Assembly: GCA_024697505.1 (NCBI GenBank)
Contig: JAILFQ010000148.1
Coordinates: 1 to 6,602 of the forward strand
From: Lachnospiraceae bacterium
Lineage (GTDB): Bacteria > Bacillota > Clostridia > Lachnospirales > Lachnospiraceae
DNA length: 6,602 bases
Direction of reading: 5' to 3'
Shown piece after piece: positions 1 to 5,532 of this stretch (within the stretch, counting starts at the first letter, position 1; every line of letters begins with the position of its first letter). The notes beneath the pieces are model-generated. The model did not search any database, had not been told where the DNA came from, and worked only from the letters and a program-made list of their open reading frames with translations. The position numbers and the translations under genes are program-made.

Positions 1-377
1 AGTCCGCCGCTGAATATCATTGTAAAAGCAACAATTCCCGCAAGAAGCCCCTGCCAGTAAAGGTTTTTACTCGACAAAACATAAGCCGCAAGAATTGTAA
101 GCGTTAAAGCAAAAAGTGTAGCTCCCACAACATAAATTAAGGAGTTTAAATAGGACTTTAATATGGCCGAATTTTGCATTACAAGCTGGTAACCACCAAG
201 AGTTGCCTTACCAAGCGGCCATAACACCAGTCCGGAGTGAGCCGAGACTTTTCCCGGGTCCGAAATGGATGCCATTGCCACATGCCATACAGGTAAAATA
301 AATATAACACATAAACCGGTAAGAAAAATAGTGTTGAAAACAGCAAATATTTTCTCGCCCTTAGATCTTTTAGTCAT
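1..377 (-). CDS. Carbohydrate ABC transporter permease, LplC/YtcP-like (3' end beyond window)
   Basis: This is the N-terminal 125 residues of the second membrane subunit of a CUT1-type sugar importer; the gene runs off the left edge. The start is the ATG at 377, preceded six bases upstream by AAGGAGG (390-384). The fragment opens MTKRSKGEKI and then has a first membrane segment at about residues 10-35 (FAVFNTIF...ILPVWHVAMASISD). The segments at about 75-98 and 107-121 are also hydrophobic. Residues AYVLSSKNLYW and the final FTMIFSGG match the LplC/YtcP group, whose members read like AYxLSRK followed by FTMYFSGGLIP. The cytoplasmic EAA loop that would contact the ATPase is not in view. Only 12 bases separate it from the LplB-like permease gene, and its Shine-Dalgarno overlaps that gene's stop codon, so the two are surely cotranscribed and probably translationally coupled. 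The exact sugar cannot be deduced. Confidence 0.93.
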   Translation of the reverse strand, partial: MTKRSKGEKIFAVFNTIFLTGLCVIFILPVWHVAMASISDPGKVSAHSGLVLWPLGKATLGGYQLVMQNSAILKSYLNSLIYVVGATLFALTLTILAAYVLSSKNLYWQGLLAGIVAFTMIFSGG

Positions 378-383
378 TTCCTG

Positions 384-390
384 CCTCCTT
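384..390 (-). promoter_or_regulatory. Ribosome binding site of the LplC-like permease
   Basis: AAGGAGG lies six bases before the ATG at 377. It overlaps the last base of the TAA stop (392-390) of the upstream permease, which suggests translational coupling between the two permease subunits. Confidence 0.85.
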
Positions 391-1331
391 TACCACAAAC
401 CGGTGCCGCTTATCTTCTTACCCAGTTTATTAGCCACGGCCAGCACAATAAAGTTGACAACGGAATTAAACAGGTTTATCGCCGTAGAGTAGGAATAATC
501 CGCCTGGATAAGACCAACTCTGTAAACATAAGAAGATATAACATCTGCCGTTTCGTAAGTAACCGGCTTGTACATAAGGATTATCTTTTCGTATCCCACA
601 CTCATAATGGAGCCCATTCTGAGTATTAAAAGAACAACAACGGTGGAAGCAATTCCCGGCAGCGTAATATGCAGCGTCTGCTTCCATCTTCCCGCCCCGT
701 CTATTTTTGCCGCATCGTATAGTTCCGGGTCTATAGCCGAAAGGGCAGAAATATAAATGATAGCGCTGTAACCCAAATGCTGCCATATATTAGAGCCTAT
801 AAAAAGTGTTCTGAACCATTCGGGGGCGGATATTAAAGCTCCGCCCTCCCATCCGAATGATTCTGCCAGCTTTGTAAGAGCTCCGTTGCTCTTTGTAAAG
901 TCCGCAAGGATTGAGACAACAACCACTACCGAAATGAAATACGGCAGGTAGGAAATGGTCTGTACCACCTTTTTGTACCCCTTGTTCCTCACCTCATTTA
1001 AGCAAAGCGCAAAAATGATAGGCAACGGGAAAGAAAACAAAAGTCCCAGAAAGCTGATCAAAAGCGTATTTTTTATAACTCTGAAAAAGTACTGCGAATG
1101 AAAGAACTTAATGAAATTTGCAAACCCGACAAATTCGCTTCCGAACAGTCCCTTCTTAATCTGGTAGTCCTCAAATGCCATGAAAACACCGGCCATTGGA
1201 ATATAGTGAAATATAATAAAGTATACAAGAACCGGAAGAAAAAGGAGGTATAGCACCTTGTTTCTTTTAAAATCGGTTTTTATAATCTCAAGTTTTGATT
1301 TTTGGCAAGGGATGCCGGTTGCCTTTCTCAT
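390..1331 (-). CDS. Carbohydrate ABC transporter permease, LplB/YteP-like
   Basis: First membrane subunit of the CUT1-type sugar importer, 313 residues from the chosen start, a normal length for the family. An in-frame ATG exists 11 codons upstream at 1364, but it lies inside the preceding gene; the ATG at 1331 has AGGAGG (1343-1338) six bases upstream. About six membrane segments are visible, near residues 26-45, 89-110, 122-143, 166-190, 218-238 and 283-302. The cytoplasmic EAA loop that docks on the ATPase is clear at residues 195-216: YDAAKIDGAG followed by ITLPG, with the conserved Ala-Ala, Gly and Leu-Pro. The early IPMAGVFMAFEDY and the C-terminal GTGLW are typical of the LplB group. 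The gene lies between the binding-protein gene and the second permease, the usual lplA-lplB-lplC order. No ATP-binding subunit is encoded in the window. Substrate specificity is unknown. Confidence 0.95.
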   Translation of the reverse strand: MRKATGIPCQKSKLEIIKTDFKRNKVLYLLFLPVLVYFIIFHYIPMAGVFMAFEDYQIKKGLFGSEFVGFANFIKFFHSQYFFRVIKNTLLISFLGLLFSFPLPIIFALCLNEVRNKGYKKVVQTISYLPYFISVVVVVSILADFTKSNGALTKLAESFGWEGGALISAPEWFRTLFIGSNIWQHLGYSAIIYISALSAIDPELYDAAKIDGAGRWKQTLHITLPGIASTVVVLLILRMGSIMSVGYEKIILMYKPVTYETADVISSYVYRVGLIQADYSYSTAINLFNSVVNFIVLAVANKLGKKISGTGLW

Positions 1332-1337
1332 AAGTAA

Positions 1338-1343
1338 CCTCCT
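1338..1343 (-). promoter_or_regulatory. Ribosome binding site of the LplB-like permease
   Basis: AGGAGG with a six-base spacer to the ATG at 1331. It overlaps the TAG stop of the binding-protein gene (1344-1342). This decides the start against the ATG at 1364, which lies within the upstream gene. Confidence 0.85.
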
Positions 1344-3033
1344 AGCGGGCATTGTAACGGTCAAGTGCTGCCTGCTTTAACTCAATACATCTTTCTATTC
1401 CCATATCTTTAAGTGTCTTTCTGAATGAATCATAATCATCAAGAGACATCTGTCCCAAAAGGAACTTTACATTACATTCTTCAACATAAGTTTCAATATC
1501 TGTGAAAAGGCCTGCAAGTTCGCTTTCCTCTTCTGTTGTCTGCGTAATTCTGTCAGGTATGTAAGCAACTGCAGGATACTTGGACCAGAGCTTGTAACCG
1601 GACTGCTTGTTTGCGTCAGCCTGCTCGATGGAAGCGCCCTCTAACTTAAGAGGAGGATTCTTTGTCCAATACTTTGTAAGTACTGTTGCAGAGTCAAGTC
1701 CGTTCGGATTTGAATAACGGAAGTCGTAGATCAGGATACGATGGTAAGGATCTCCGTCATCCGCAAGTCTCCATACAACATATTTTTCTGAATCTATACC
1801 GTAGTTTGCGTTAAGATAAATATCTCTTGCATAGAATCCGTCAACCCATTTCATTGCAATCTCTTTGTACTTGCTATCTGCGCTGATTGTCCAAACAGTA
1901 CCGGAAAGATGGTCTTCACCTGCAGACGGCTTTCTGTACTGAGGATCCGGTGCATCCGCGCTCTTCTTCGGCTGTTCGCAAGGAACAAGGAAGAAATCAG
2001 GGTTGGAAGCACCTCTTTTGACATAGGTGTCTGAAAGTCTTGAACCGAAATCGATAAGAGAACCTATCTTGTCGTTTAACTGCATATCATTATCTGCTGC
2101 AACACCGTAAGACTGTCTTGTGGAAAAGTCCTGGTCCAGATAACCCTTAACGTACCAGTCGCGCATAAACTTAAGATATTCCAGGTACTCATCGTCCATA
2201 GGACCGTAGTGTACCTTGCCGTCTTTCTGGTAGAACTTCGGTGCTGTTCCGAAACCTGCCATAAATTCACCGTAGTCAACACCCTTGTATGATGTGTAAA
2301 AAGGCGCTTCTATGCCAAGTTCTTCCTTAAATGCCTTCATTACAGCGGTCCATTCGTCATAGGTCTTGGGAATATCCATTCCTACTTTTTCAAGGAAGTC
2401 CTGACGAATGCAAAGACCTCTGTCTGTTGTTATGTTTTCGCCCATAGTCTTTGTAATACCCCAGAAACCGTAAAGGTTACCTGCATCCGTAAAAGCGGAT
2501 TTTCCTGTGCCCTCGTTTGCCTTAAGCCAGCTTACATAGTTAGGACAGCAATCGTAATGGTCGCAAATGTTTACAAAGTAGCCGTCTTCTATTGCCGCAT
2601 CTTCTCCTCTTTTGTAAGTGCAGCTGTCGGCGTAGGCCATTACTATGTCCGGCATATTGTCAGAAGCAAACAAAAGCTGGAATGTATCCTTTTCTGTTCC
2701 AACCGCAGGCATTATAAATTCCACATGTACATTTGTAAGTTCTTCGTACCACTGCCAGAATTCGCCATCATTTGGGTCGGAAATTGTTCCCAGCGACTCT
2801 GCAATAGGTGCCCAAAGTCTGAGTGTGATCTTCTCCTCCGAAAGCGGGTACTTCTGCTGATTTACCTCTCCCTGTACAGTTCCGACTTCAGGAAGTCCCT
2901 TGAAGCCCTTTGCGGCAGATGAAGCTGCATCCTTTCCGGAAGCTCCCGCTTCTCCTGCATTCTTACCGCAACCTCCCAAAATTCCCATTGCCAACACAAT
3001 GATCATTACAGTTGCAATAATTCTTTTTTTCAT
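1342..3033 (-). CDS. Extracellular sugar-binding lipoprotein, LplA/YtcQ-like (ABC family 1 solute-binding protein)
   Basis: This is the membrane-anchored lipoprotein that captures the sugar outside the cell and delivers it to the two permeases downstream. The start chosen is the ATG at 3033 (563 residues): AAGGAGGG lies six bases upstream, and translation begins with MKKR followed by a hydrophobic stretch. The signal peptide ends in a lipobox, LGGC, with the lipidated Cys at residue 22. A flexible Ala/Ser/Gly linker follows to about residue 45. Family features include LRLWAP (71-76), YEELTNVHVEF (96-106) and the SDNMPDIVM block (124-132). The C-terminus ends in the typical pattern of FLLGQMSLDDYDSFRKTLKDMG and AALDRYNAR. 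The length is that of the large LplA group (about 500-570 residues) rather than the roughly 420 residues of MalE-like proteins, consistent with oligosaccharide cargo. An alternative in-frame ATG at 3066 adds 11 polar residues before the signal peptide and has no good binding site. The ligand is unknown. Confidence 0.95.
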   Translation of the reverse strand: MKKRIIATVMIIVLAMGILGGCGKNAGEAGASGKDAASSAAKGFKGLPEVGTVQGEVNQQKYPLSEEKITLRLWAPIAESLGTISDPNDGEFWQWYEELTNVHVEFIMPAVGTEKDTFQLLFASDNMPDIVMAYADSCTYKRGEDAAIEDGYFVNICDHYDCCPNYVSWLKANEGTGKSAFTDAGNLYGFWGITKTMGENITTDRGLCIRQDFLEKVGMDIPKTYDEWTAVMKAFKEELGIEAPFYTSYKGVDYGEFMAGFGTAPKFYQKDGKVHYGPMDDEYLEYLKFMRDWYVKGYLDQDFSTRQSYGVAADNDMQLNDKIGSLIDFGSRLSDTYVKRGASNPDFFLVPCEQPKKSADAPDPQYRKPSAGEDHLSGTVWTISADSKYKEIAMKWVDGFYARDIYLNANYGIDSEKYVVWRLADDGDPYHRILIYDFRYSNPNGLDSATVLTKYWTKNPPLKLEGASIEQADANKQSGYKLWSKYPAVAYIPDRITQTTEEESELAGLFTDIETYVEECNVKFLLGQMSLDDYDSFRKTLKDMGIERCIELKQAALDRYNAR

Positions 3034-3039
3034 GTATAA

Positions 3040-3047
3040 CCCTCCTT
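3040..3047 (-). promoter_or_regulatory. Ribosome binding site of the sugar-binding lipoprotein
   Basis: AAGGAGGG, six bases before the ATG at 3033, preceded by a run of seven A's. It selects the start that places a standard lipoprotein signal peptide at the N-terminus. Confidence 0.85.
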
Positions 3048-3063
3048 TTTTTACATATAATTT

Positions 3064-3083
3064 CAAATGAGTTTCCTCATTTA
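3064..3083 (-). other. Intercistronic hairpin with GAAA tetraloop overlapping the GH1 stop codon
   Basis: Read on the minus strand, the bases from the TAA stop onward form AAATGAG, loop GAAA, CTCATTT: seven perfect pairs (3082-3076 with 3071-3065) plus a possible U-G pair at the base. The loop is a GNRA tetraloop, which is unusually stable in RNA. No U-tract follows, so it does not look like a terminator. It lies in the 47-base gap between the GH1 gene and the binding-protein gene, where a hairpin could protect the 5' side of the downstream mRNA or mark a processing point. The structure is seen in the sequence; the role is inferred. Confidence 0.5.
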
Positions 3084-4451
3084 AAGTTCAGTTTTGCCTC
3101 CCCCAATGATTGCTCCGTTGGACGCAATCACCTCTTTAAACCAAAAGTAGCTTTTCTTTAAATACCTCTCCATGTCCGCCTCGTCTTCATCTGTCCTGTT
3201 TACATATATAAAGCCGTAGCGTTTCTTCATTGTTCCGGTGGAACTTAGAATATCTATCGGGCCCCAGGTAAGAAAGCCCATCAGGTCCACTCTGTCCTCC
3301 TCCACTGCTTTTTTAAGTTCCAGGATGTGGGATGTAAAATACTTTATCCTGTAGTCATCCTCCAACACCCATTGTTTTTCCTTACTAAGTTCTTCCGGCT
3401 TCTCGTCGGCCCCAAGCCCGCACTCTATCATAAAAACAGGAAGCCCGTAGCGGTCGTAAATACTCTTTACCGCAATTCTTATTCCAACCGGGTCTATTGC
3501 CCATCCAAACCCGCTTTTTAAAAGGTATGGGTTGTCTTTATCGCTGTGCAACTTCTCTTCCGTAGAAATTCCGGACCTGTAATAGCTTAGGGGAATAAAA
3601 TCCATAACCGCCCCGCGGATAATCTCCAGGTCTTCGGACGTCGGAACAAATCCCCACTTTTTCCACTCGCTTAAAAGCTCCTCAGGATATTTCCCCGTTG
3701 CAAAAACCGTAAGGTGTCTGAAGCACTGTCTTTCGCAAGCTTCCTGGGCCGCCAGTACATCCTCCGGCTTGCATGTAAAAGGATAATACGGCATAAAATG
3801 TACCATTCCGCCAACTTTGGCCTTTGGCGCCAGCTTCCCCGCCAGGCGCTTTACTTCCGCACTTGCCAGAAAATGATGGTGGAAGATCTTTGCCTTTAAA
3901 ATGTTTCTTTCTCTCTCCCCAACTCCCTCAGGAATCTGCCCTACCGCAAGGTCTATGGCCGCGTTCTGTTCGTTAAATGGAATGTACATTAAAACCTTGT
4001 CTTTAAAATGCCCTATAACCGTTTCCGCATAAGTTTTAAAAGCTTCGTAAGTTCTTCTGTCTCCCCATCCGCCGTACTTTTCGTACAAAGCAAGAGGCAG
4101 GTCGAAATGATTAAGACAAACCAAAGGCTCTATTCCCCTGGACTTCAGTTCATCAATAAAATTATCGTAGAACTCAAGACCTTTATTGTTAACTTCCCCT
4201 TCCCCCGTTGGATAAATGCGGGACCAGTCCACGGAAAAACGATAGCAGTTAAAGCCCATGCCTTCAAAAAGGGCTGCGTCCTCTTTGTATCTGTGGTAGG
4301 TATCTATTGCTGTTTTCCACGCATCCGTATGGCCAAGACAGATCTTTATGTCGTCGTATGTGGAAGGTCCTTTACCATCTTCCTGCCAGGCACCCTCTGT
4401 CTGCATGGAAGAAACAGAACCGCCCCAATAAAAGTTTTTTCTGAAACCCAT
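3081..4451 (-). CDS. Glycoside hydrolase family 1, 6-phospho-beta-glucosidase type (BglA/AscB-like)
   Basis: A cytoplasmic (beta/alpha)8-barrel retaining beta-glycosidase of 456 residues, slightly shorter than the usual 465-480. The start is the ATG at 4451, seven bases after AAGGGAGA. The longer frame from 4532 would run through the promoter. Family landmarks in order: FYWGGSVSSMQTEGAW (7-22), RFSVDWSRIYP (71-81), LNHFDLP (113-119), acid/base Glu161 in FNEQN, SYY (289-291) and nucleophile Glu343 in MIECGLGA. Near the C-terminus, SSTGTMKKRYGFIYV (403-417) carries the phosphate-pocket signature. Ser403, Lys410 and Tyr412 have the spacing of the Ser/Lys/Tyr triad of phospho-beta-galactosidase LacG. 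A Ser follows the first Ser, where LacG has Trp, which favours gluco- over galacto-specificity. The tail KKSYFWFKEVIASNG closely resembles E. coli BglA. Oddities: Cys344 replaces the usual Asn after the nucleophile, and the partner importer is ABC, not PTS. Substrate phosphorylation is therefore inferred, not proven. Confidence 0.93.
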   Translation of the reverse strand: MGFRKNFYWGGSVSSMQTEGAWQEDGKGPSTYDDIKICLGHTDAWKTAIDTYHRYKEDAALFEGMGFNCYRFSVDWSRIYPTGEGEVNNKGLEFYDNFIDELKSRGIEPLVCLNHFDLPLALYEKYGGWGDRRTYEAFKTYAETVIGHFKDKVLMYIPFNEQNAAIDLAVGQIPEGVGERERNILKAKIFHHHFLASAEVKRLAGKLAPKAKVGGMVHFMPYYPFTCKPEDVLAAQEACERQCFRHLTVFATGKYPEELLSEWKKWGFVPTSEDLEIIRGAVMDFIPLSYYRSGISTEEKLHSDKDNPYLLKSGFGWAIDPVGIRIAVKSIYDRYGLPVFMIECGLGADEKPEELSKEKQWVLEDDYRIKYFTSHILELKKAVEEDRVDLMGFLTWGPIDILSSTGTMKKRYGFIYVNRTDEDEADMERYLKKSYFWFKEVIASNGAIIGGGKTEL

Positions 4452-4458
4452 CGTATTA

Positions 4459-4466
4459 TCTCCCTT
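4459..4466 (-). promoter_or_regulatory. Ribosome binding site of the GH1 gene
   Basis: AAGGGAGA, seven bases before the ATG at 4451. Together with the promoter at 4480-4508 it rules out the upstream in-frame ATG at 4532 as the start. Confidence 0.8.
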
Positions 4467-4479
4467 ACTTGTTGAGCGA

Positions 4480-4508
4480 AATATAACATTCAATTCTCTC
4501 ACATTCAA
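4480..4508 (-). promoter_or_regulatory. Sigma-70/SigA-type promoter of the GH1-ABC transporter operon
   Basis: On the minus strand: -35 TTGAAT (4508-4503), a 17-base spacer, and -10 TATATT (4485-4480) preceded by TGT, giving an extended -10. The -35 matches consensus at four of six positions and the -10 at five of six. The predicted start is an A near 4473, giving a leader of about 22 bases that contains the Shine-Dalgarno. It lies just downstream of the rpiR terminator, exactly where the operon needs its own promoter. It was identified by eye, not by transcript mapping. Confidence 0.75.
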
Positions 4509-4509
4509 T
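4486..4509 (-). repeat. 9-bp direct repeat within the operon promoter (candidate operator)
   Basis: ATTGAATGT occurs at 4509-4501, covering most of the -35, and again at 4494-4486, in the spacer up to the -10. The copies are offset by 15 bases and are identical over nine bases. A protein bound here would block RNA polymerase, so the pair is a candidate operator for the adjacent RpiR regulator or another repressor. The repeat is seen directly; binding is inferred. Some chance similarity is possible in AT-rich DNA. Confidence 0.45.
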
Positions 4510-4550
4510 ATTTTCAAGGCTTTCGGGAACATAGGTCCTAAATTAACAAA

Positions 4551-4594
4551 TAAAAAATCCCCAAAATGAAACTTTGTTTCATTTTGAGGATTTT
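4551..4594 (-). terminator. Intrinsic terminator of the (capA-)rpiR transcript
   Basis: A 19-pair stem (4594-4576 with 4572-4554) closes on a three-base loop, and in the minus-strand transcript it is followed by a U-run (TTTTTTA at 4557-4551). In minus-strand RNA the single non-Watson-Crick position is a U-G wobble (4587 with 4561); in plus-strand RNA the same position would be an A-C mismatch. Together with the longer U-run, this shows the terminator works on the minus strand. It lies 49 bases after the rpiR stop and upstream of the GH1 promoter, so it separates the regulator's transcript from the sugar operon. Confidence 0.88.
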
Positions 4595-4600
4595 GAGTCT

Positions 4601-4639
4601 GCTATTTATACGAATAATATTTTGTTATTTATACGAATA
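4601..4639. repeat. Pair of 14-bp direct repeats downstream of rpiR (possible regulator site)
   Basis: On the plus strand TATTTATACGAATA occurs at 4603-4616 and 4626-4639, 23 bases apart. Allowing one mismatch, the match extends to 16 bases (4601-4616 and 4624-4639). Each copy is an imperfect palindrome with TATT and AATA ends. The repeats lie between the rpiR stop codon and its terminator, roughly 130-165 bases upstream of the predicted operon start. They may be operators acting at a distance, or part of the rpiR 3' untranslated region. Their function is unknown. Confidence 0.6.
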
Positions 4640-4643
4640 CTTT

Positions 4644-5516
4644 TCAGTCTTCGCTCTTATTGTAATCATAGAACAATTTCATGGAATTTATGGCATCTTC
4701 ATCATTTTCCTTGTTCTTTTCGTAGTTTAACACCATAGATGCCACAAAGAGAACATCCAGCACGTATTTCATGGCTGTGGCGCCGTTTACACCGGTGGTC
4801 ATTGCAAGGGTAATGTTTCCCTTACCGTGTGCAATCCTCAGCCAATCGGAACAGTATTTTTCTATCTCGCCGGCATTTCCTCCCGTAATTCCCAGAGTAT
4901 AGTAGCCGTTTGCCTTCATTGTCTTTGCGGTCTTTACAATGTAGGGGTTTCTTCCGCTCATAGAAAGCACTATCGCCACGTTATTCTTTTCGTTCCTTCT
5001 GGACTCTATGGCGTGGTCGTTGATCCCGCAAAAAGCACCGGACCTGATCCCAATGGAATTAAGAAGGAAAGCAAAGATATTTCCCAGATCGTAAGCCACT
5101 CCAAGCCCGTAAATCTCTACAAAAGGAGCCTTAACTATCTTGTTTGCTGCCCTTTTCACCACTTCTTCGTCTATCTCCATTCTTGTGGAGTTAACCGCAG
5201 TATCGTAAATTGCAGGAATCACATTAAGCACCGAAGAAACCGAACTGTTTTCGTCAATGGAATTCTTCTCCATCAAAACGCTCATTCGGTACATTTCTTT
5301 AATCTCGCTGTCAAAGCTGCGCTGAAAATCTCTGTAGCTTTCAAAACCAAGCTTTTTGCAAAACCTTATAATTGCAGCCTTACTGGTGTAGGTTTCCTTT
5401 GCAAGCTGTTCAGTCGTCATCCCGATACAGCTCTCTTTTTGTCCTAAAATATAGTCTGCAATAAACTTCTCCGTACCGGTAAAATCTTTTTGCTGTTTTA
5501 ATTGTTCAAGAATCAT
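4644..5516 (-). CDS. RpiR/MurR-family transcriptional regulator (HTH + SIS domain)
   Basis: A 290-residue cytoplasmic regulator of the size usual for the family. The start chosen is the ATG at 5516, preceded eight bases upstream by AGGGG; an ATG at 5570 in the same frame lies inside the capA gene. The N-terminal HTH_6 domain covers about residues 1-77, with the helix-turn-helix around 34-58 (TTEQLAKETYTSKAAIIRFC then KKLGF). After a linker, the sugar-isomerase (SIS) fold runs from about residue 110 to 245: FVEIYGLGVAYDLGNIFAFLL, then VAIVLSMSGRNPYIV, the loop that usually cups a sugar phosphate, then LGITGG. Family members act as repressors or activators whose DNA binding changes with a phosphosugar. 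Its position directly upstream of the GH1-ABC operon, in the same orientation, makes that operon the likely target. It follows capA by 16 bases and ends at a strong terminator. The effector is not deducible. Confidence 0.93.
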   Translation of the reverse strand: MILEQLKQQKDFTGTEKFIADYILGQKESCIGMTTEQLAKETYTSKAAIIRFCKKLGFESYRDFQRSFDSEIKEMYRMSVLMEKNSIDENSSVSSVLNVIPAIYDTAVNSTRMEIDEEVVKRAANKIVKAPFVEIYGLGVAYDLGNIFAFLLNSIGIRSGAFCGINDHAIESRRNEKNNVAIVLSMSGRNPYIVKTAKTMKANGYYTLGITGGNAGEIEKYCSDWLRIAHGKGNITLAMTTGVNGATAMKYVLDVLFVASMVLNYEKNKENDEDAINSMKLFYDYNKSED

Positions 5517-5524
5517 TTGCTTTG

Positions 5525-5529
5525 CCCCT
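5525..5529 (-). promoter_or_regulatory. Ribosome binding site of the RpiR regulator
   Basis: AGGGG, eight bases before the ATG at 5516 and a few bases after the capA stop. It supports the shorter start over the ATG at 5570, which lies within capA. Confidence 0.65.
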
Positions 5530-5532
5530 ATA

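Noticed and set aside
2557..2922. A 121-codon plus-strand open frame opposite the binding protein
   Set aside because: Shadow frame of a clear lipoprotein gene; Cys-rich random-looking translation with no initiation signal.
3064..3083. The hairpin after the GH1 gene as a transcription terminator
   Set aside because: No U-run follows the stem, and the downstream genes clearly belong to the same operon.
4008..4475. A 155-codon plus-strand open frame opposite the GH1 gene
   Set aside because: It lies wholly opposite the conserved GH1 coding sequence and its control region, with no family features.
4452..4532. Longer GH1 start at 4532
   Set aside because: The added 27 residues would be encoded by the promoter and Shine-Dalgarno region and are not part of the family's N-terminus, which begins at MGFRKNFYWGG.
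4526..4538. Imperfect palindrome GGAACATAGGTCC upstream of the -35, considered as a cre or other operator
   Set aside because: Only four of six pairs match and it does not fit the CcpA cre consensus; it could easily occur by chance.
4827..5447. A 206-codon open frame on the plus strand opposite rpiR
   Set aside because: It is the antisense of a well-supported RpiR gene, has an unlikely composition, no credible ribosome binding site and no recognisable motif.
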